DNA of 64,000 nucleotides from NCBI RefSeq assembly GCF_904849725.1, contig NC_058524.1, forward strand, positions 545,479,763 through 545,543,762, given 5' to 3'. A model generated the notes under the pieces. That model was given only the letters and a program-made list of their open reading frames with translations. It did not search any database and was not told the origin of the DNA. Positions 11,185 to 23,451 of the stretch are shown here, one piece after another. Position 1 is the first letter of the stretch, and each line of letters begins with the position of its first letter. The position numbers and the translations under genes are program-made. Origin of the DNA: Hordeum vulgare subsp. vulgare (taxonomy: Eukaryota > Streptophyta > Magnoliopsida > Poales > Poaceae).

Positions 11185-14002
11185 GTGGCATACTATAGGA
11201 GAACAGATCGCCCGGCTGCTCGCAACCGGCTTCATCATGGAAGTTTTCCAACCGGACTGGCTGGCCAACCCAGTCCTGATGCCAAAGAAGGACAAAACCT
11301 AGCGCATGTGTATCGACTACACCGGCCTGAACAAGGCATGTCCAAAGGACCCTTTCGCCCTGCCCCAGATCGATCAAGTGATCGACTCCACAGCCGAGTG
11401 CGATTTGTTGTCCTTCCTGAACGCCTATTAAGGCTACCACCAGATCAAGCTGGACCAGGTCGACCGGGTGAAGACCTCCTTCATCACCCCATTCGGGGCC
11501 TACTTCTATGTCACCATGTCATTCGGCTTGAACAATACATGTGCCACCTTCCAGCACTGCATGCAGAAATGTCTCCTGCCTCAAATCGGCAGGAACGTGC
11601 ACGTCTATGTCGACGACATCGTCGTCATATCCAAGAAGCACTTCAGCCTCCTCGATGATCTCTGGGAGACCTTTGCCAACCTCCACGAGTACAAGGTCCA
11701 GCTCAATCCAGAGAAGTGTGTCTTCGGTGTATCAGTCGGCTAGCTCCTGGGCTTTTCCATGTCTGTGCGCGGCATCGAAGCTAACTCGGAGAAGATCAAG
11801 GCCATCGAGCGCATGCACAAGCCAACCAAGCTTCGTGACGTCCATAAGTTCACGGTCTGCCTAGCCTCGCTCAGCCGGTTCGTCACCGGCTAGGCGAGAA
11901 GGCGTTGCCCCTTTACCAGCTCATGAAGAAGACGACAAAGTTTGAGTGGACCGACCAAGCGGACGAAGCATTCCGCGACCTCAAGAGCGCCCGTCTTGGT
12001 CGCGCCAGCCAAAAAAGAGCCCATGATCGCGTACAACGCGGCGACCACTCACGTGGTCAGCGTCATTATGGTGGTGGAACAGCCTGAGAAGGGCAAGGCG
12101 CAGTCGGTTCAGCGCCCCGTATACTATATGAGCGAGGTCCTTTCCGCCTCCAAGCAGAACTACCCCCACTATCATAAGATGTGCTACGGCATATACTTCG
12201 CCGCCAAGAAGGTGAAGCAATACTCCCAGGAGCACACCATCACCGTGGTGAGCACGGCTCCGCTTATGGAAATCATGGGCAACCGGGATGCCACCGGTTG
12301 GATCTCCAAGTGGACCATCGCCATGGCCGACCACGACATCCAGTACGAGCCATGCACGACTATCAAGTCCCAGATGGTGGCCGACTTCCTCGGCGACTGG
12401 GTCGAGACCCAGTTTATTCCGCCGCCTCCGTACTCCACGCACTGGCGCATGCACTTCGACGAATCCAAGATGTGGACCGGCTTGGGAGCCGGCATCGTCC
12501 TATCGTCCCCTAAAGGGGATTAGATCAAGTACGCTCTCTAGATCCACTTCGTCGCCTCCAACAACGTGGCCGACTATGAGGTACTCGTCCACGGCCTCCG
12601 GCTCGCTAAGGAAATCGGCATCCGGCAAATCCTCTGCTTCGGCGAATCGGACCTCATGGTGCAGTGGGTCTGTGGCGAATGAGATGCCAGGGATGCCAAC
12701 ATGGCCAGCTACCGTTTCCTCGTCCAACATCTCACCAGCTCCTTTGAGGGCTGTGAGTTCCACCACGTCCCCCGGGCGGACAACGAGGAGGCGGATGCGT
12801 TGGCAAAAATCGGCTACACCCTCCAGGTCATGCCAGCCGGCGTCCCCTCGAGCAACTCCACAAGCCATCTGTCAAGCCGTCTCCGGAGTCGGCATCCATA
12901 TTCGTACCAGCGGACCCCTTCCGCTCTGCCTCGGGCTCGGGGGCTCCGCCGGCTCCTCCTGCGCTGCTGGCTATACCAAGCCCCGCCCCCGAGGCGGCCG
13001 GCTCCGAGCCCACGGCCGTCATGATGGTCCTGGTCCCGGGGGCTGCCAACTCGGTCATGGGGTCTCTGACATTGGACGCGGGGGCTCTCGCTGCCATTAG
13101 CCCCCAGCCCGAGTCGCCGCCTGCTCCCGTCTCGGACCCAACATGGGCACTACCCATCCTTGCTTACCTCATGAGTACCAAGCTCCCCCCTGACGAGGTT
13201 GAGGCCCAACAGATCCTGCGCCGGTACCCCACCTACGCCATCATCAAACACAAGCTGGTTTGGTGTAGCACAATAGGTGTGTTTCGGCGCTGTATTGAAT
13301 CAGAGAAGGGACAAGAGATCCTGCGAGACATCCACCAGGGGTGACTGCGGGCATCAAACCGCCTCGAGGACCCTGCTGGCCAAGGCTTTTCGCCATGGGT
13401 TTTACTGGCCAACGGCCCTGTAAGAAGCAAAGCAGTTGGTCGACGAGTGCGAGGCGTGCCAACTTTCAGCACGCAGCGCCACCTGCAAGCTACGACTCTC
13501 AAGACCATCCCCATTTCATGGCTCTTCGCCGTATGGGGGCTCGACAACGTGGGACCATTCAAGACCGCCCGAGGCGGCATGACGCACCTCCTCGTAGCCA
13601 TCGACAAGTTCACCAAGTGGATCGAGGCCAAACCCATCAAGAAATTGGATGGCCCCATGGTCGTCCGGTTCGTCAAAGACATCACCGTCCATTACCGCGT
13701 CCTGCACAACATCATCACCAATAATGTCACCAATTTCGTCAGGGGCGCAATGACACTTTTCTGCTCCAAAGAAGTCATCCGGCACGACTTTGCGTCGGTG
13801 ACCCACCCGCAGTTGAACGACAAGGCGGAGAGAGCAAACGGCTTAATCCTGGCCGGCATCAAGCCACGACTCGTGCCACCACTCCTTTGGTCGCCCGACT
13901 ACTGGATCGAAGAGCTACCGGCTGTGTTGTGGAGCCTCCGAACCAAGCCTAACCGGTCAATCGGATTTACCCCTTTCTTCCTCGTGTACGGGTCCGAGGC
14001 GG
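11185..14002 (+). pseudogene. Gypsy pol remnant: RT, RNase H and integrase of the host gypsy
   Basis: Translation in shifting frames gives a Ty3/gypsy pol. RT runs about 11185-11900, with a TGLNKACPKDPF-type block, the YHQIK block and YVDD near 11607. RNase H lies about 11940-12800. Integrase lies about 13300-14002, with GLDNVGPF, FTKWIEAKP and an AERANG block. Domain order RT-RNase H-integrase and sequence style fit Tat-like Triticeae gypsy. It is dead: in-frame stops near 11301, 11429, 11742 and 11892, frameshifts between blocks, and Asn instead of the second catalytic Asp of integrase (near 13721). The 5' part was separated by the copia insertion. The frame continues at 20735 after gypsy A. 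Confidence 0.9.
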
Positions 14003-15618
14003 TGATACGTCTCAAACGTATCTATAATTTTAGATGGTTTCACGCTGTTATCTTGCCTTCTTTGTATGTTTTATGTATCTTTTTATATCTTATTGGGACT
14101 AACTTATTAATTCAGTGCCAAGTGCCAGTTCCTGTTTTTTGTGTGTTTTTGACTCTTTTCAGATCTGATTTTGGAACGGAGTCCAAACGGAAGAAAAACC
14201 CCGAAATATTTTTTTCCCGAACGGAAGAAGTCCACGGGGCTTTTGGGCCAGGTGGGCTCCAGGGAGCCCACAAGCCCCCACTCCGCCACCAGGGGGAGGC
14301 GGCCGTGGGCAGGCTTGTGGCCTCCCTGGACGCCCCCTGACCTAGGTCTTGCGCCTATATATTCCCAAATATTCCGCAAAAAATCAGGGGAGCCTCGAAA
14401 ATACTTTTCCGCCACCGCAAGCTTCCGTTTCCGCGAGACCTCATCTGGAGACCCTTCCCGACACCCTGCCGGAGGGGGACTTTGGAGTTGGAGGGCTTCT
14501 TCATCATCATCATCGCCCCTCCAATGACTCGTGAGTAGTTCACTTCAGATCTACGGGTCCGTAGTTAGTAGCTAGATGGCTTCTTCTCTCTCTTGGATCT
14601 TCAATACAAAGTTCTCCATGATCTTCATGGAGATCTATCCGATGTAATCTTCTTTGGCGGTGTGTTTGTCGAGATCCAATGAATTGTGGACTTGTGATCA
14701 GATTATCTATGATATATATTTGAGTCTTTGCTGATTTCTTATATGCATGATTTGATATCCTTGTAAGTCTCTCTGAGTCTTGAGCTTTGTTTGGCCAACT
14801 AGATCTATGATTCTTGCAATGGGAGAAGTGCTTGGTTTTGGGTTCTGCCATGTGGTGACCTTTCCCAGTGACAGTAGGGGCAGCAAGGCACACGTCAAGC
14901 AGTTGCCATCAAGGGTAAAAAGATGGGGTTTTTATCATTGGTTTGAGATTATCCCTCTACATCATGTCATCTTGCTTAAGGTGTTACTCTGTTCTTATGG
15001 ACTTAATACACTAGATGCATGGTGGATAGCGGTCGATGTGTGGTGTAATAGTAGTAGATGCAGAAAGTATCGGTCTACTTGTTTCGGATGTGATGCCTAT
15101 AGAAATAATCATTGCATAGATATCTTCACGACTCTACACAGTTCTGTCAATTGCTTGATAGTAATTTGTTCACCCGCCGTCTACTTGCTTTCATGAGAGA
15201 AGCCACTAGTAAACACTACGGCCCCTGGGTCTATTCACATCCATCGTTTACATCTCGCTTTTACTTTGCTTTGTTACTTTGTTGCTTTCAATTCTCACTT
15301 GGCAAACAATCTATAAGGGATTGGCAACCCCTTCATAACATTGGGTGCAAGCTTTTGTGTTTGTGCAGGATCTTGAGATACTCTTCCGCTGGATTGATAC
15401 CTTGGTTCTCAAACTGAGGGAAATACTTACCGTCGCTATGCGACATCACCCTTTCCGCTTTGAGGGAACACCTACGCAAGGCTCCAAGGCCATGGGGGAA
15501 ATCCTTTGCATACTTGCCTAGGAAGTCCCTTAAGGCGTAGCCATAGCTGAAGGATTCCTGGTGCCGTCGACACAACTATTTCTGGCGCCGTTGCAAGGGA
15601 TACACAACAACACAATCA
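14003..15618 (+). repeat. 5' LTR of gypsy A
   Basis: 1616 bp, TGATACGTCTCAAACG...ACACAATCA. TATA-like tatatatt at 14355-14362. Near its end it holds a PBS-like copy, tggcgccgttgcaaggga, at 15583-15600, 46 bases before the true PBS. Confidence 0.93.
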
Positions 15619-15628
15619 AAAGTATTTT

Positions 15629-15646
15629 TGGCGCCGTTGCCGGGGA
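15629..15646 (+). other. PBS for tRNA-Asp, gypsy A
   Basis: TGGCGCCGTTGCCGGGGA is the 18-base complement of the 3' end of plant tRNA-Asp(GUC) as I know it. It lies 10 bases after the LTR end. Confidence 0.88.
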
Positions 15647-15837
15647 GGAGAAATCAAGATCTATCCAAGTAGGTCTCACAAACTCTTCTCTTGCATTTAC
15701 TTTTGTTGCTAGTTGCCTCTCGTTTTCCTCTCCCCCACTTCACATTTGCTGTTTTCATTCGCCTTTCGCCTTCGCCGTTTCCTTTTGCCCGTTTCATTCT
15801 CTCTTCCTGCTCGTTTGTGTGTGAGATAGTCCATCAA

Positions 15838-16519
15838 TGGCTAGACCCACCACTCCAAACGACACCCCTGAAAATGAAGTTCTCAATTTCAGGCAGAATG
15901 AGGAAGAAATTTGAAGAACGCTTGGTATAGGATTTGCAATGCTCAAAGTAGATCAACTCGTAAGCAATCCACTACCGTCCGCCTTCGCAGTTTCTATGTT
16001 GGAATTTCTCCTTGGAATAGGTATATCCTTGATACCATTGTAGGCGGGAACTTTTTGGGCAGCCATACTGTTGACTCCTATAGAGCTATCATTAATTTGG
16101 TAGCCTCACCCCCGCTCATGGTTAATGGAACTATCTTGACCTTGGAACACGTGATGCAAAGGCTTGACGCTATTGAAAACAAAATTGCCACAGTTGAACT
16201 TATTGAGGGTTTGGATAGAAAGATGCACAATCAAATTACTCAGTATGGATCCAAAGTGGGAAACTTTTTGAAAAATTTAAAGGAGAAGGAAGTTATAGTT
16301 AATGATTCTTCTAGAATTGGCAAATTAGAAGATGTCATAGCCAACTTGGGTTCCGCTTTTGCCGCTGTGCAAAATACTCCAAATCTTACTCTCAAAAAGA
16401 CCGTCAAGCCTGTTTTTGTTCCAAGAGCTATTGGTAAGTCATCTAATAAAGATGAAAATCTTAAGATGATAAATGATCATGCTACCTATGGTTTGAGCGC
16501 CAAAGATGACTATAGGTGA
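15838..16519 (+). pseudogene. Truncated gag-like remnant of gypsy A
   Basis: An ATG at 15838 opens a frame that stops within 30 codons. The reading then continues in another frame from about 15911 to the TGA at 16517-16519 (about 200 residues). The product has a block SFYVGISPWNRYILDTIVGG, then a helical, charged stretch (LEHVMQRLDAIENK and onward) likely to form a coiled coil. This matches the N-terminal Gag-like part of non-autonomous Triticeae gypsy elements as I remember them. The last residues (ATYGLSAKDDY) match the end of the gag-protease of gypsy B, although the rest does not. No zinc knuckle and no protease. Confidence 0.7.
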
Positions 16520-19187
16520 TTCCATCACTTTCGCCTAGCTAAGGGCCTTAAACAAAAGCGCTTGTTGGGAGGCAACCCAACGAATCTATCCTTTTTCTTT
16601 CTGTTTTGTGTTTTCCACACTTTCATAAGTCTGTTATGATTGTGTTTTTGTGTTTCTTTTTGCGTTTGTGCCAAGCAAAACCATTATGATTAGTCTTGAG
16701 GATGATCGTTTGGTCATGCTGGAAAAGATAGAAACTTTCTGCTCATGAAAAGAATTGTCATTTTTTTTCTGAAAGAGCTTTTCAGTTTATTCTTTTTGCT
16801 GCTGATTGCTATGCTAATTATTCAGACTGTAGTAATTGTTCATAAACTACCAGAGGTATACGAAACATACATATTGCTACAGACTGGTCTGCTGTTAAAC
16901 GATTCTGTTTTTGTTGTGTTGGTTGCTTATTTTGATGAAACTATGGATAGTATCGGGGGGTATTAGCCATGGAAGATTGAAAGTACAGTAACCCAACATC
17001 AGCACAAGTAGAATTTAAGTTTGTTACAGTACCTAAGGAAGTGGTGGTTTATTTTCTTGCACTAATGTTATCACGAGTTTCTGTTTAAGTTTCGTGTTGT
17101 GAAGTTTTCAAGTTTTGGGTGAAGTTCTTATGAACAAAAAGATAAAGAGTGGCAAGAACTCAAGCTTGGGGATGCCCAAGGCACCCCAAGAGATACAAGG
17201 ATGCCGTAAAAGCCTAAGCTTGGGGATGCCCCGGGAAGGCATCCCCTCTCTCGTCTTCAATCCATCGGTAACGTTACTTGGGGCTATATTTTTATTCACC
17301 ACATGTTATGTGTTTTTTGCTTGGAGCGTCTTGTATCGTAGGAGTCTTTTATTTTTTGTTCTGTCACAATCATCCTTTCTGCACACCTAGAGAGAGAGAC
17401 ATGCACACACTGTGATTTTGTCGAGCTTCACTTATATCTTTTGGTAGACAATTCAGCTCACATGTGCTTCACTTATATCTTTTGAGGTAGATACTTTTGC
17501 TCTGTGTGCTTCACTTATATCTTTTAGAGTGCAGCGGTGCGTGGCTTGGTAGTTGATCTATGCTTTGAAAGTAGTCCCAAAAGGGGTAGTTATCCAAAGG
17601 GATACGAAAACTTCCACCTTCATGTGCATTGAATAGTTAGAGAAGTTTGATTCATCTCAATTAATTTTGAGTTGTGGTTATGGTAATACTGAAGTCATGC
17701 TAGTAAGGTGTTGTGGATCTAGAAATACTTGTGTTGAAGTTAGTGATTCCCGTAGCATGCACATATGGTGAACCGCTATGTGATGAAATCTGAGCATGAT
17801 TAGTATATTGATTGTCATCCTTTGCGTGGCGGTCGGGATCGCGCGATGGTTTATACCTACCAACCCTTCCCCTAGGAGTATGCGTTGAATGCTTTGTTTC
17901 GATTACTAATAAAACTTTTGCAACAAGTATATGAGTCCTTCATGCTAATGTTGAGTCCATGGTTTAGACGCACTTTCACCATCCACCATGACTATATTCT
18001 TAGTGTCGCGCAACTTTCGCCGGTGCACAAAACCCACCATTAGCCTCCCTCAAAACAGCCACCATACCTACCTATTATGGCCTTTTCAAAGTCATTCTGA
18101 GATATATTGCCATGCAACTACCACCATGATATGTGCCACCACGTCTACATTGCCTTTGCACGATCGTAAGATAGCTAGCATGATCTTTCCATTGATGTCT
18201 ATGCCATGCTAGATCATTGCCACGGTATACTACCGAAGGCATTCCATATATAGTCATAATTGCTCTAAGTTTTGAGTTGAAAGTGTGATGATCATCCTTA
18301 TTGGAGCATTATCCCATGTGAGGAAATAAAAGAGGCCAAAGAAGCCCATAAAAAAGAGGCCAAAGAGCCCACCAAAATAAAAAATAAAAAATGAGAGAAA
18401 AAGAGAGAAGGGACAGTGCTACCACTTTTTCCACACTTGTGCATATTGAGCACCATGATCGTCATGATTGAGAGTCTCTCGTTTTGTCACCACCATATAG
18501 CTAGTGGGAAATTCTCTTTATATAACTTGGCTTCTATATTCCAATGATAGGCTTCCTCAAAATTGCCTTAGGTCTTCGTGAGCAAGCAAGTTGGATGCAC
18601 ACCCACTAGTTTTCTTTAAGAGCTTTCGCATACTTGTAGCTCTAGTGCATCATTTGTATGGCAATCCTTACTCATTCACATTGATATCTATTGATGAGCA
18701 TCTCCACAGCTCATTGATATGCCTAGTTAATGTGACTATCTTCTCCTTTTTGTTTTGCAACCTCCACCACATTCCACACCATCTATAGTGCTATAACCAT
18801 GGCCCACGCTCATGTATTGCGTGAGAGTTGAAAATGTTTGAGAAAGGAAAGGTGTGAAACAATTACTTGGCCAATACTGGGGTTGTGCATGATTTAAATT
18901 CGTTCTGCAATGATAATAGAGCATAGCCACACTATATTCTTTTGTAGGGATAACTTTCTTTTGGCCTTGTTATTTTGAAAGTTCATGATGACTTTGCTAG
19001 TTTGCTTGAATTATTATTGTTTCCACGTCAATAGCAAACTATTGTTTTGAATCTAATGGATCTGAACATTCATGTCACATAAGAGGAATTACAAAGGACA
19101 CCTATGCTAGGTAGCATGAAAGCATCAAAAATTCATTCTTATCACTTCCCTACTCGAGGACGAGTAGGAGTTAAGCTTGGGGATGCT
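16520..19187 (+). other. 3' untranslated region of gypsy A
   Basis: 2.67 kb without coding signal. It starts with a stem-loop (GTTGGG-AGGCAA-CCCAAC, 16564-16581). It contains two PPT-like motifs AAGCTTGGGGATGCC near 17162 and 17217, and ends with the functional tract AAGCTTGGGGATGCT at 19174-19187. Small frames in it (for example 16745-16966) have no counterpart preserved in gypsy B. Confidence 0.75.
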
Positions 19188-20729
19188 TGATATGTCTCAA
19201 ACGTATCTATAACTTTTGATGGTTTCACGCTGTTATCTTGCCTTCTTTGTATGTTTTATGTATCTTTTTATATCTTTCTGGGACTAACTTATTAATTCAG
19301 TGCCAAGTGTCAGTTCCTGTTTTCCCAAACGGAAGAAGTCCAGGGGGCTTTTGGGCCAAGCCAGGTGCGCTCCAGGGAGCCCACAAGCCCCCACTCCGCC
19401 ACCAGGGGGAGGCGGTGGTGGGCAAGGTTGTGGCTCCCTGGCCACCCCCTGACCTAGGTCTTGCGCCTATATATTCCCAAATATTCCTCAAAAAATCAGG
19501 GGAGCCTCGAAAATACTTTTCCGCCGCCGCAAGCTTCCGTTTCCGCGAGATCTCATCTGGAGACCCTTCCCGGCACCCTGCCGGAGGGGACTTTGGAGTT
19601 GGAGGGCTTATTCATCATCATCATCGCCCCTCCAATGACTCGTGAGTAGTTCACTTCAGACCTACGGGTCCGTAGTTAGTAGCTAGATGACTTCTTCTCT
19701 CTCTTGGATCTTCAATACAAAGTTCTCCATGATCTTCATGGAAATCTATCCGATGTAATCTTCTTTGGCGGTGTGTTTGTCGAGATCCGATGAATTGTGG
19801 ACTTGTGATCAGATTATCTATGATATATATTTGAGTCTTTGCTGATTTCTTATATGCATGATTTGATATCCTTTTAAGTCTCTCCGAGTCTTGGGTTTTG
19901 TTTGGCCAACTAAATCTATGATTCTTTCAATGGGAGAAGTGCTTGGTTTTGGGTTCTGCCATGTGGTGACCTTTCCCAGTGACAGCAGGGGCAGCAAGGC
20001 ACACATCAAGCAGTTGCCATCAAGGGTAAAAAGATGGGGTTTTTATCATTGGTTTGAGATTATCCCTCTACATCATGTCATCTTTCTTAAGGCGTTACTC
20101 TGTTCTTATGGACTTAATACACTAGATGCATGCTGGATAGCGGTCGATGTGTGGAGTAATAGTAGTAGATGCAGAAAGTATCGGTCTACTTGTTTCGGAC
20201 GTGATGCCTATAGAAATAATCATTGCATAGATATCGTCACGACTCTGCACAGTTCTGTCAATTGCTCGACAGTAATTAGTTCACCCACCGTCTACTTGCT
20301 TTCATGAGAGAACCCACTAGTAAACACTACGGCCCCCGGGTCTATTCACATCCATCGTTTACATCTCCGCTTTTACTTTGCTTTGTTACTTTGTTGCTTT
20401 CAGTTCTCACTTGGCAAACAATCTATAAGGGATTGACAACCCTTCATAGCGTTGGGTGCAAGCTTTTGTGTTTGTGCAGGATCTTGAGATACTCTTCCGC
20501 CGGATTGATACCTTGGTTCTCAAACTGAGGGAAATACTTACCGTCGCTGTGCTACATCACACTTTCCGCTTCGAGGGAACACCAACGCAAGGCTCCAAGG
20601 CCACGGGGGAAATCCTTTGCATACTTGCCTAGGAAGTCCCTTATGGCGTAGTCGTAGCTGAAGGATTCCTGGTGCCGTCGACACAACTATTTCTGGCTCC
20701 GTTGCAAGGGATACACAGCAAAACAATCA
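19188..20729 (+). repeat. 3' LTR of gypsy A
   Basis: 1542 bp, TGATATGTCTCAAACG...AAACAATCA. Compared with the 5' LTR it lacks about 75 bases after the TTCCTGTTTT block near 19322; the rest aligns closely. Confidence 0.93.
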
Positions 20730-20734
20730 GGCGG

Positions 20735-21141
20735 TCATCCTCACGGACATCAAGTTCGAATTGCCTCGCGTCACCATGTACACAGAGGCGGACGCAAGAG
20801 AAGCAAGAGTAGACGACATCGACCTACTCGAGGAGGTACGCGAGATGGCCCTGAGCCAGATAGCCATCAACCAACAAAAGTTTCGGAACTACCATAGCAA
20901 ACGGATCAGGCCCCTCTCCTTCCGCGAGGGGAACCTGGTGCTCAAGCAGATCCAGCGAACCGCCGGCCAGCACAATCTATCCTCCTCATGGGAGGGTCCA
21001 TTCATCATCAGAAAGGCGCTGTATAACAACGCACACTATCTAATGGACACCCAGAAGCCACAGAAGCGCAACAAAGACACCTCTGGTGAGGAGTCGGAGC
21101 ACCCGTGGAACGCAGTGCTCCTTCGTCTGTTTTACTACTAA
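20735..21141 (+). pseudogene. Integrase C-terminus of the host gypsy
   Basis: After the TSD of gypsy A the host integrase frame resumes as 5'-gtcatcctcacggac and runs to the TAA at 21139-21141. The product has the conserved C-terminal pattern of this gypsy clade: a long helix with DLLEEVREMAL, a basic HSKRIRP segment, GNLVLKQIQ, WEGPFIIRKAL, and LLRLFYY at the end. The equivalent end of gypsy E integrase (38800-39092) has the same layout. No stop in this part, although the N-terminal part is broken. Confidence 0.9.
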
Positions 21142-21202
21142 AAACAACCAGCGTACGTATGTATCCTCCATCCTTTTGGGCATAATGAATGAAGTGGGTG
21201 TC
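21142..21202 (+). other. Host gypsy sequence after pol, first piece
   Basis: A short noncoding piece between the pol stop and the solo LTR; it ends with the TSD GTGTC (21198-21202) and resumes at 22731. Confidence 0.8.
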
Positions 21203-22725
21203 TGATACGTCCATTTTGCATCATGCTTTTATGTTGATATTTATCGCTTTATGGGCTGTTATTAAACTTCACGGTACAATACTTATGCCTTTTCTCTCTT
21301 ATTTCGCAAGGTTTACATGAAGAGGGAGAATGCCGGCAGTTGGAATTCTGGCCTGAAAAAGGAGCAAGTTTGAGATACCTATTCTGCGCAACTCCAAAAG
21401 CCGTGAAAATTAATGAGGAATTATTTTGGAATTTATAAAAAATACTGGGCGGAAGAAGTACCAGAGGGGAGCCACCAGGAGGCCACAAGCCTGCTAGGCG
21501 CGGCCTACCCCCCTGGTCACGCCTAGGGGGCTTGTGGGCTCCCTGTTGGCCCTCTGGCTCCTTCTTTTGCTATAAGGAGGGTTTCATTCCAGAAAAAAAT
21601 CAAGAGGAGGCTTTCGGGAGGATTCGCCGCCGCCACGAGGCGGAACTTGAGCAGAACCAATCTAGAGCTCCGGCAGGGTCGTCCTGCCGGGTAAACTTCC
21701 CTCCCGTAGGGGGAAATCGTCGCCATCGTCATCACCAACACTCCTCTCATCGGAGGGGACTCATCACCATCAACATCTTCATCAGCACCATCTCATCTCC
21801 AAATCCTAGTTCATCTCTTGCAACCAATCTCCGGCTCGCGACTCCGATTGGTACTTGTAAGGTTGCTAGTAGTGTTAATTACTCTTTCTAGTTGATGCTA
21901 GTTGGATTACTCGGTGGAAGATTATATGTTCAGATCCTTGATACTATTCAATACATCTCTGGTCATGAACATAATTATGCTTTGTGAGTAGTCACTTTTG
22001 TTCCTGAGGACATGGGATAAGTCTTGCTATAAGCAGTCATGTGAACTTGGTATTCGTTCGATATTTTGATGCGTTGTATGTTGTTTTTCCTCTAGTGGTG
22101 TTATGTGAACGCCGACTACATAACACTTCTCCATTATTTGGGCCTAGAGAAGGGCATTGGTAAGTAGTAAGTAGATGATGGGTTGCTAGAGTGACAGAAG
22201 CTTAAACCCTAGTTTATGCGTTGCTTCGTAAGGGGCTGATTTGGATCCACTAGTTTAATGCTATGGTTAGACTTTGTCTTAATTCTTCTTTCATAGTTGC
22301 GGATGCTTGCGAGAGGGGTTAATCATAAGTAGGAGGTTTGTCCAAGTAAGGGCAGCACCCAAGCACCGGTCCACCCACATATCAAACTATCAAAGTAGTG
22401 AACGAATCATATGAACATGATGAAAACTAGCTTGACAGAAATTCCCATGTGTCCTCGGGAGCGCTTTACCTCCTATAAGAGTTTGTCCAGGCTTGTCCCT
22501 TGCTACAAAAGGGATTGGGCCATCTTGCTGCACCTTTGTTACTATTGTTACTTGCTACTTGCTACGAATCATCTTATCACACAACTATCTGTTACCAATA
22601 ATTTCAGTGCTTGCAGAGAATACCTTGCTGAAAACCACTTGGCAGATCCTTCTGCTCCTCGTTGGGTTCGACACTCTTACTTATCGAAAGGACTACGATA
22701 GATCCCCTACACTTGTGGGTCATCA
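21203..22725 (+). mobile_element. Solo LTR (gypsy), plus strand
   Basis: 1523 bp, TGATACGTCCATTTTGC...GTGGGTCATCA, flanked by the perfect TSD GTGTC (21198-21202 and 22726-22730). No interior sequence remains, so unequal or intra-element LTR recombination removed it. The LTR resembles abundant Triticeae gypsy LTRs of the Fatima/Sabrina kind. Confidence 0.94.
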
Positions 22726-22730
22726 GTGTC

Positions 22731-23370
22731 CCAAGCCGACGCATGGGGCACGCCTTTTCGATTCCTTTAAAAAACACATCGTTCCTTGGGTGAACGCACT
22801 CGTCCGGCTCCCCGGACCCGGGGGCTCGTTGGCTGGACGAAGCCTTCTCTCTCTCTCTTCGAAGCCATTTAAGTGATGTAGGCCAAGCAAACCACCCCTA
22901 CCACCCCGCCTAGCTAGAAACCGGCTCCTGGTTGTTCGTCTAGCGGGACTCTGGGATGGGAAGCCTGCCGCACATGAACTTCACTTGCGAAGGAGCGACT
23001 GGCTCGAGCTAACCGAACCTTTTACTATTCCCAACCGGCCTCTGTCGTACGCGCCCTGGCCAGAACATCCCCGCGGCTCTAGAAAACCCACGCCGACTCC
23101 CCCAAAAGCAGATGCCCCATCCTTGTCATAGACTGGCTCCCGTCTGTCCGGCTGGCGGGGCTGAAGCCGAAGAGGACGAGGTCTTGGGTAGACGAAAACC
23201 AAAAGGAGAAAAGTCAAAGAGCGAGTCGGCACGGACAAATTTTTTGAGCAAAGTTCAAAGCATGCATTTATACACAAAATCATAAAGGCCCACAGTCGCA
23301 ATTTCATTACATCACACCCCTAGTGGGTGGAACCAAGGACTAACTAATGTAGGAAGAAAAGAAAAAAATC
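22731..23370 (+). other. Host gypsy noncoding region between pol and antisense gene
   Basis: About 0.64 kb GC-rich sequence with no sense frame worth reporting. The pyrimidine-rich ctctctctct and the GACCCGGGGGCTCG block are typical of the pol-to-LTR interval of Tat-like elements. It ends where the antisense gene stops (23371). Confidence 0.6.
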
Positions 23371-23451
23371 CTAGCCGATGGCGGATCCATCCTTCACTCC
23401 GGCATCTCGCGCAGCGGTCGAGGTGGAGGCCCCATCCTTGGCTCTGGTGCG
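23371..23451 (-). pseudogene. Host gypsy antisense gene, C-terminal end
   Basis: On the minus strand the frame ends at the TAG at 23371-23373. Its last residues are a KDGASTSTAARDAG-like tail. The piece just across the solo LTR (24981 onward) carries a similar RDGASTSA tail repeat, so the two pieces form one antisense C-terminus split by the solo LTR. Function unknown; see 24981-26134. Confidence 0.6.

Larger units (their letters stand above)
14003..20729 (+). mobile_element. Gypsy A, non-autonomous LTR retrotransposon
   Basis: LTRs at 14003-15618 and 19188-20729, PBS for tRNA-Asp at 15629, PPT ending at 19187, TSD GGCGG at 13998-14002 and 20730-20734. The host integrase frame reads on across the TSD. 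The 3.57-kb interior has only a short gag-like remnant and no protease, RT, RNase H or integrase, so any movement needed proteins in trans. LTRs, leader and 3' region are those of gypsy B. Confidence 0.93.

Noticed and set aside
13447..14340. 297-codon plus-strand frame
   Set aside because: Its first part is host gypsy integrase, but from 14003 it reads into the LTR of gypsy A; a chance fusion across an insertion border.
14780..15196. 138-codon frame found in the LTRs of A and B (also 19891, 51077, 57777)
   Set aside because: It recurs because the LTR is repeated. It has no start context or domain, and differences between copies show no codon pattern that I can see; noted only as an LTR frame.
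15629..15646. tRNA-Asp-like sequence, also at 27732 and 57277
   Set aside because: Only the 18-base complement of the tRNA 3' end is present, directly after an LTR; these are primer-binding sites, not tRNA genes.
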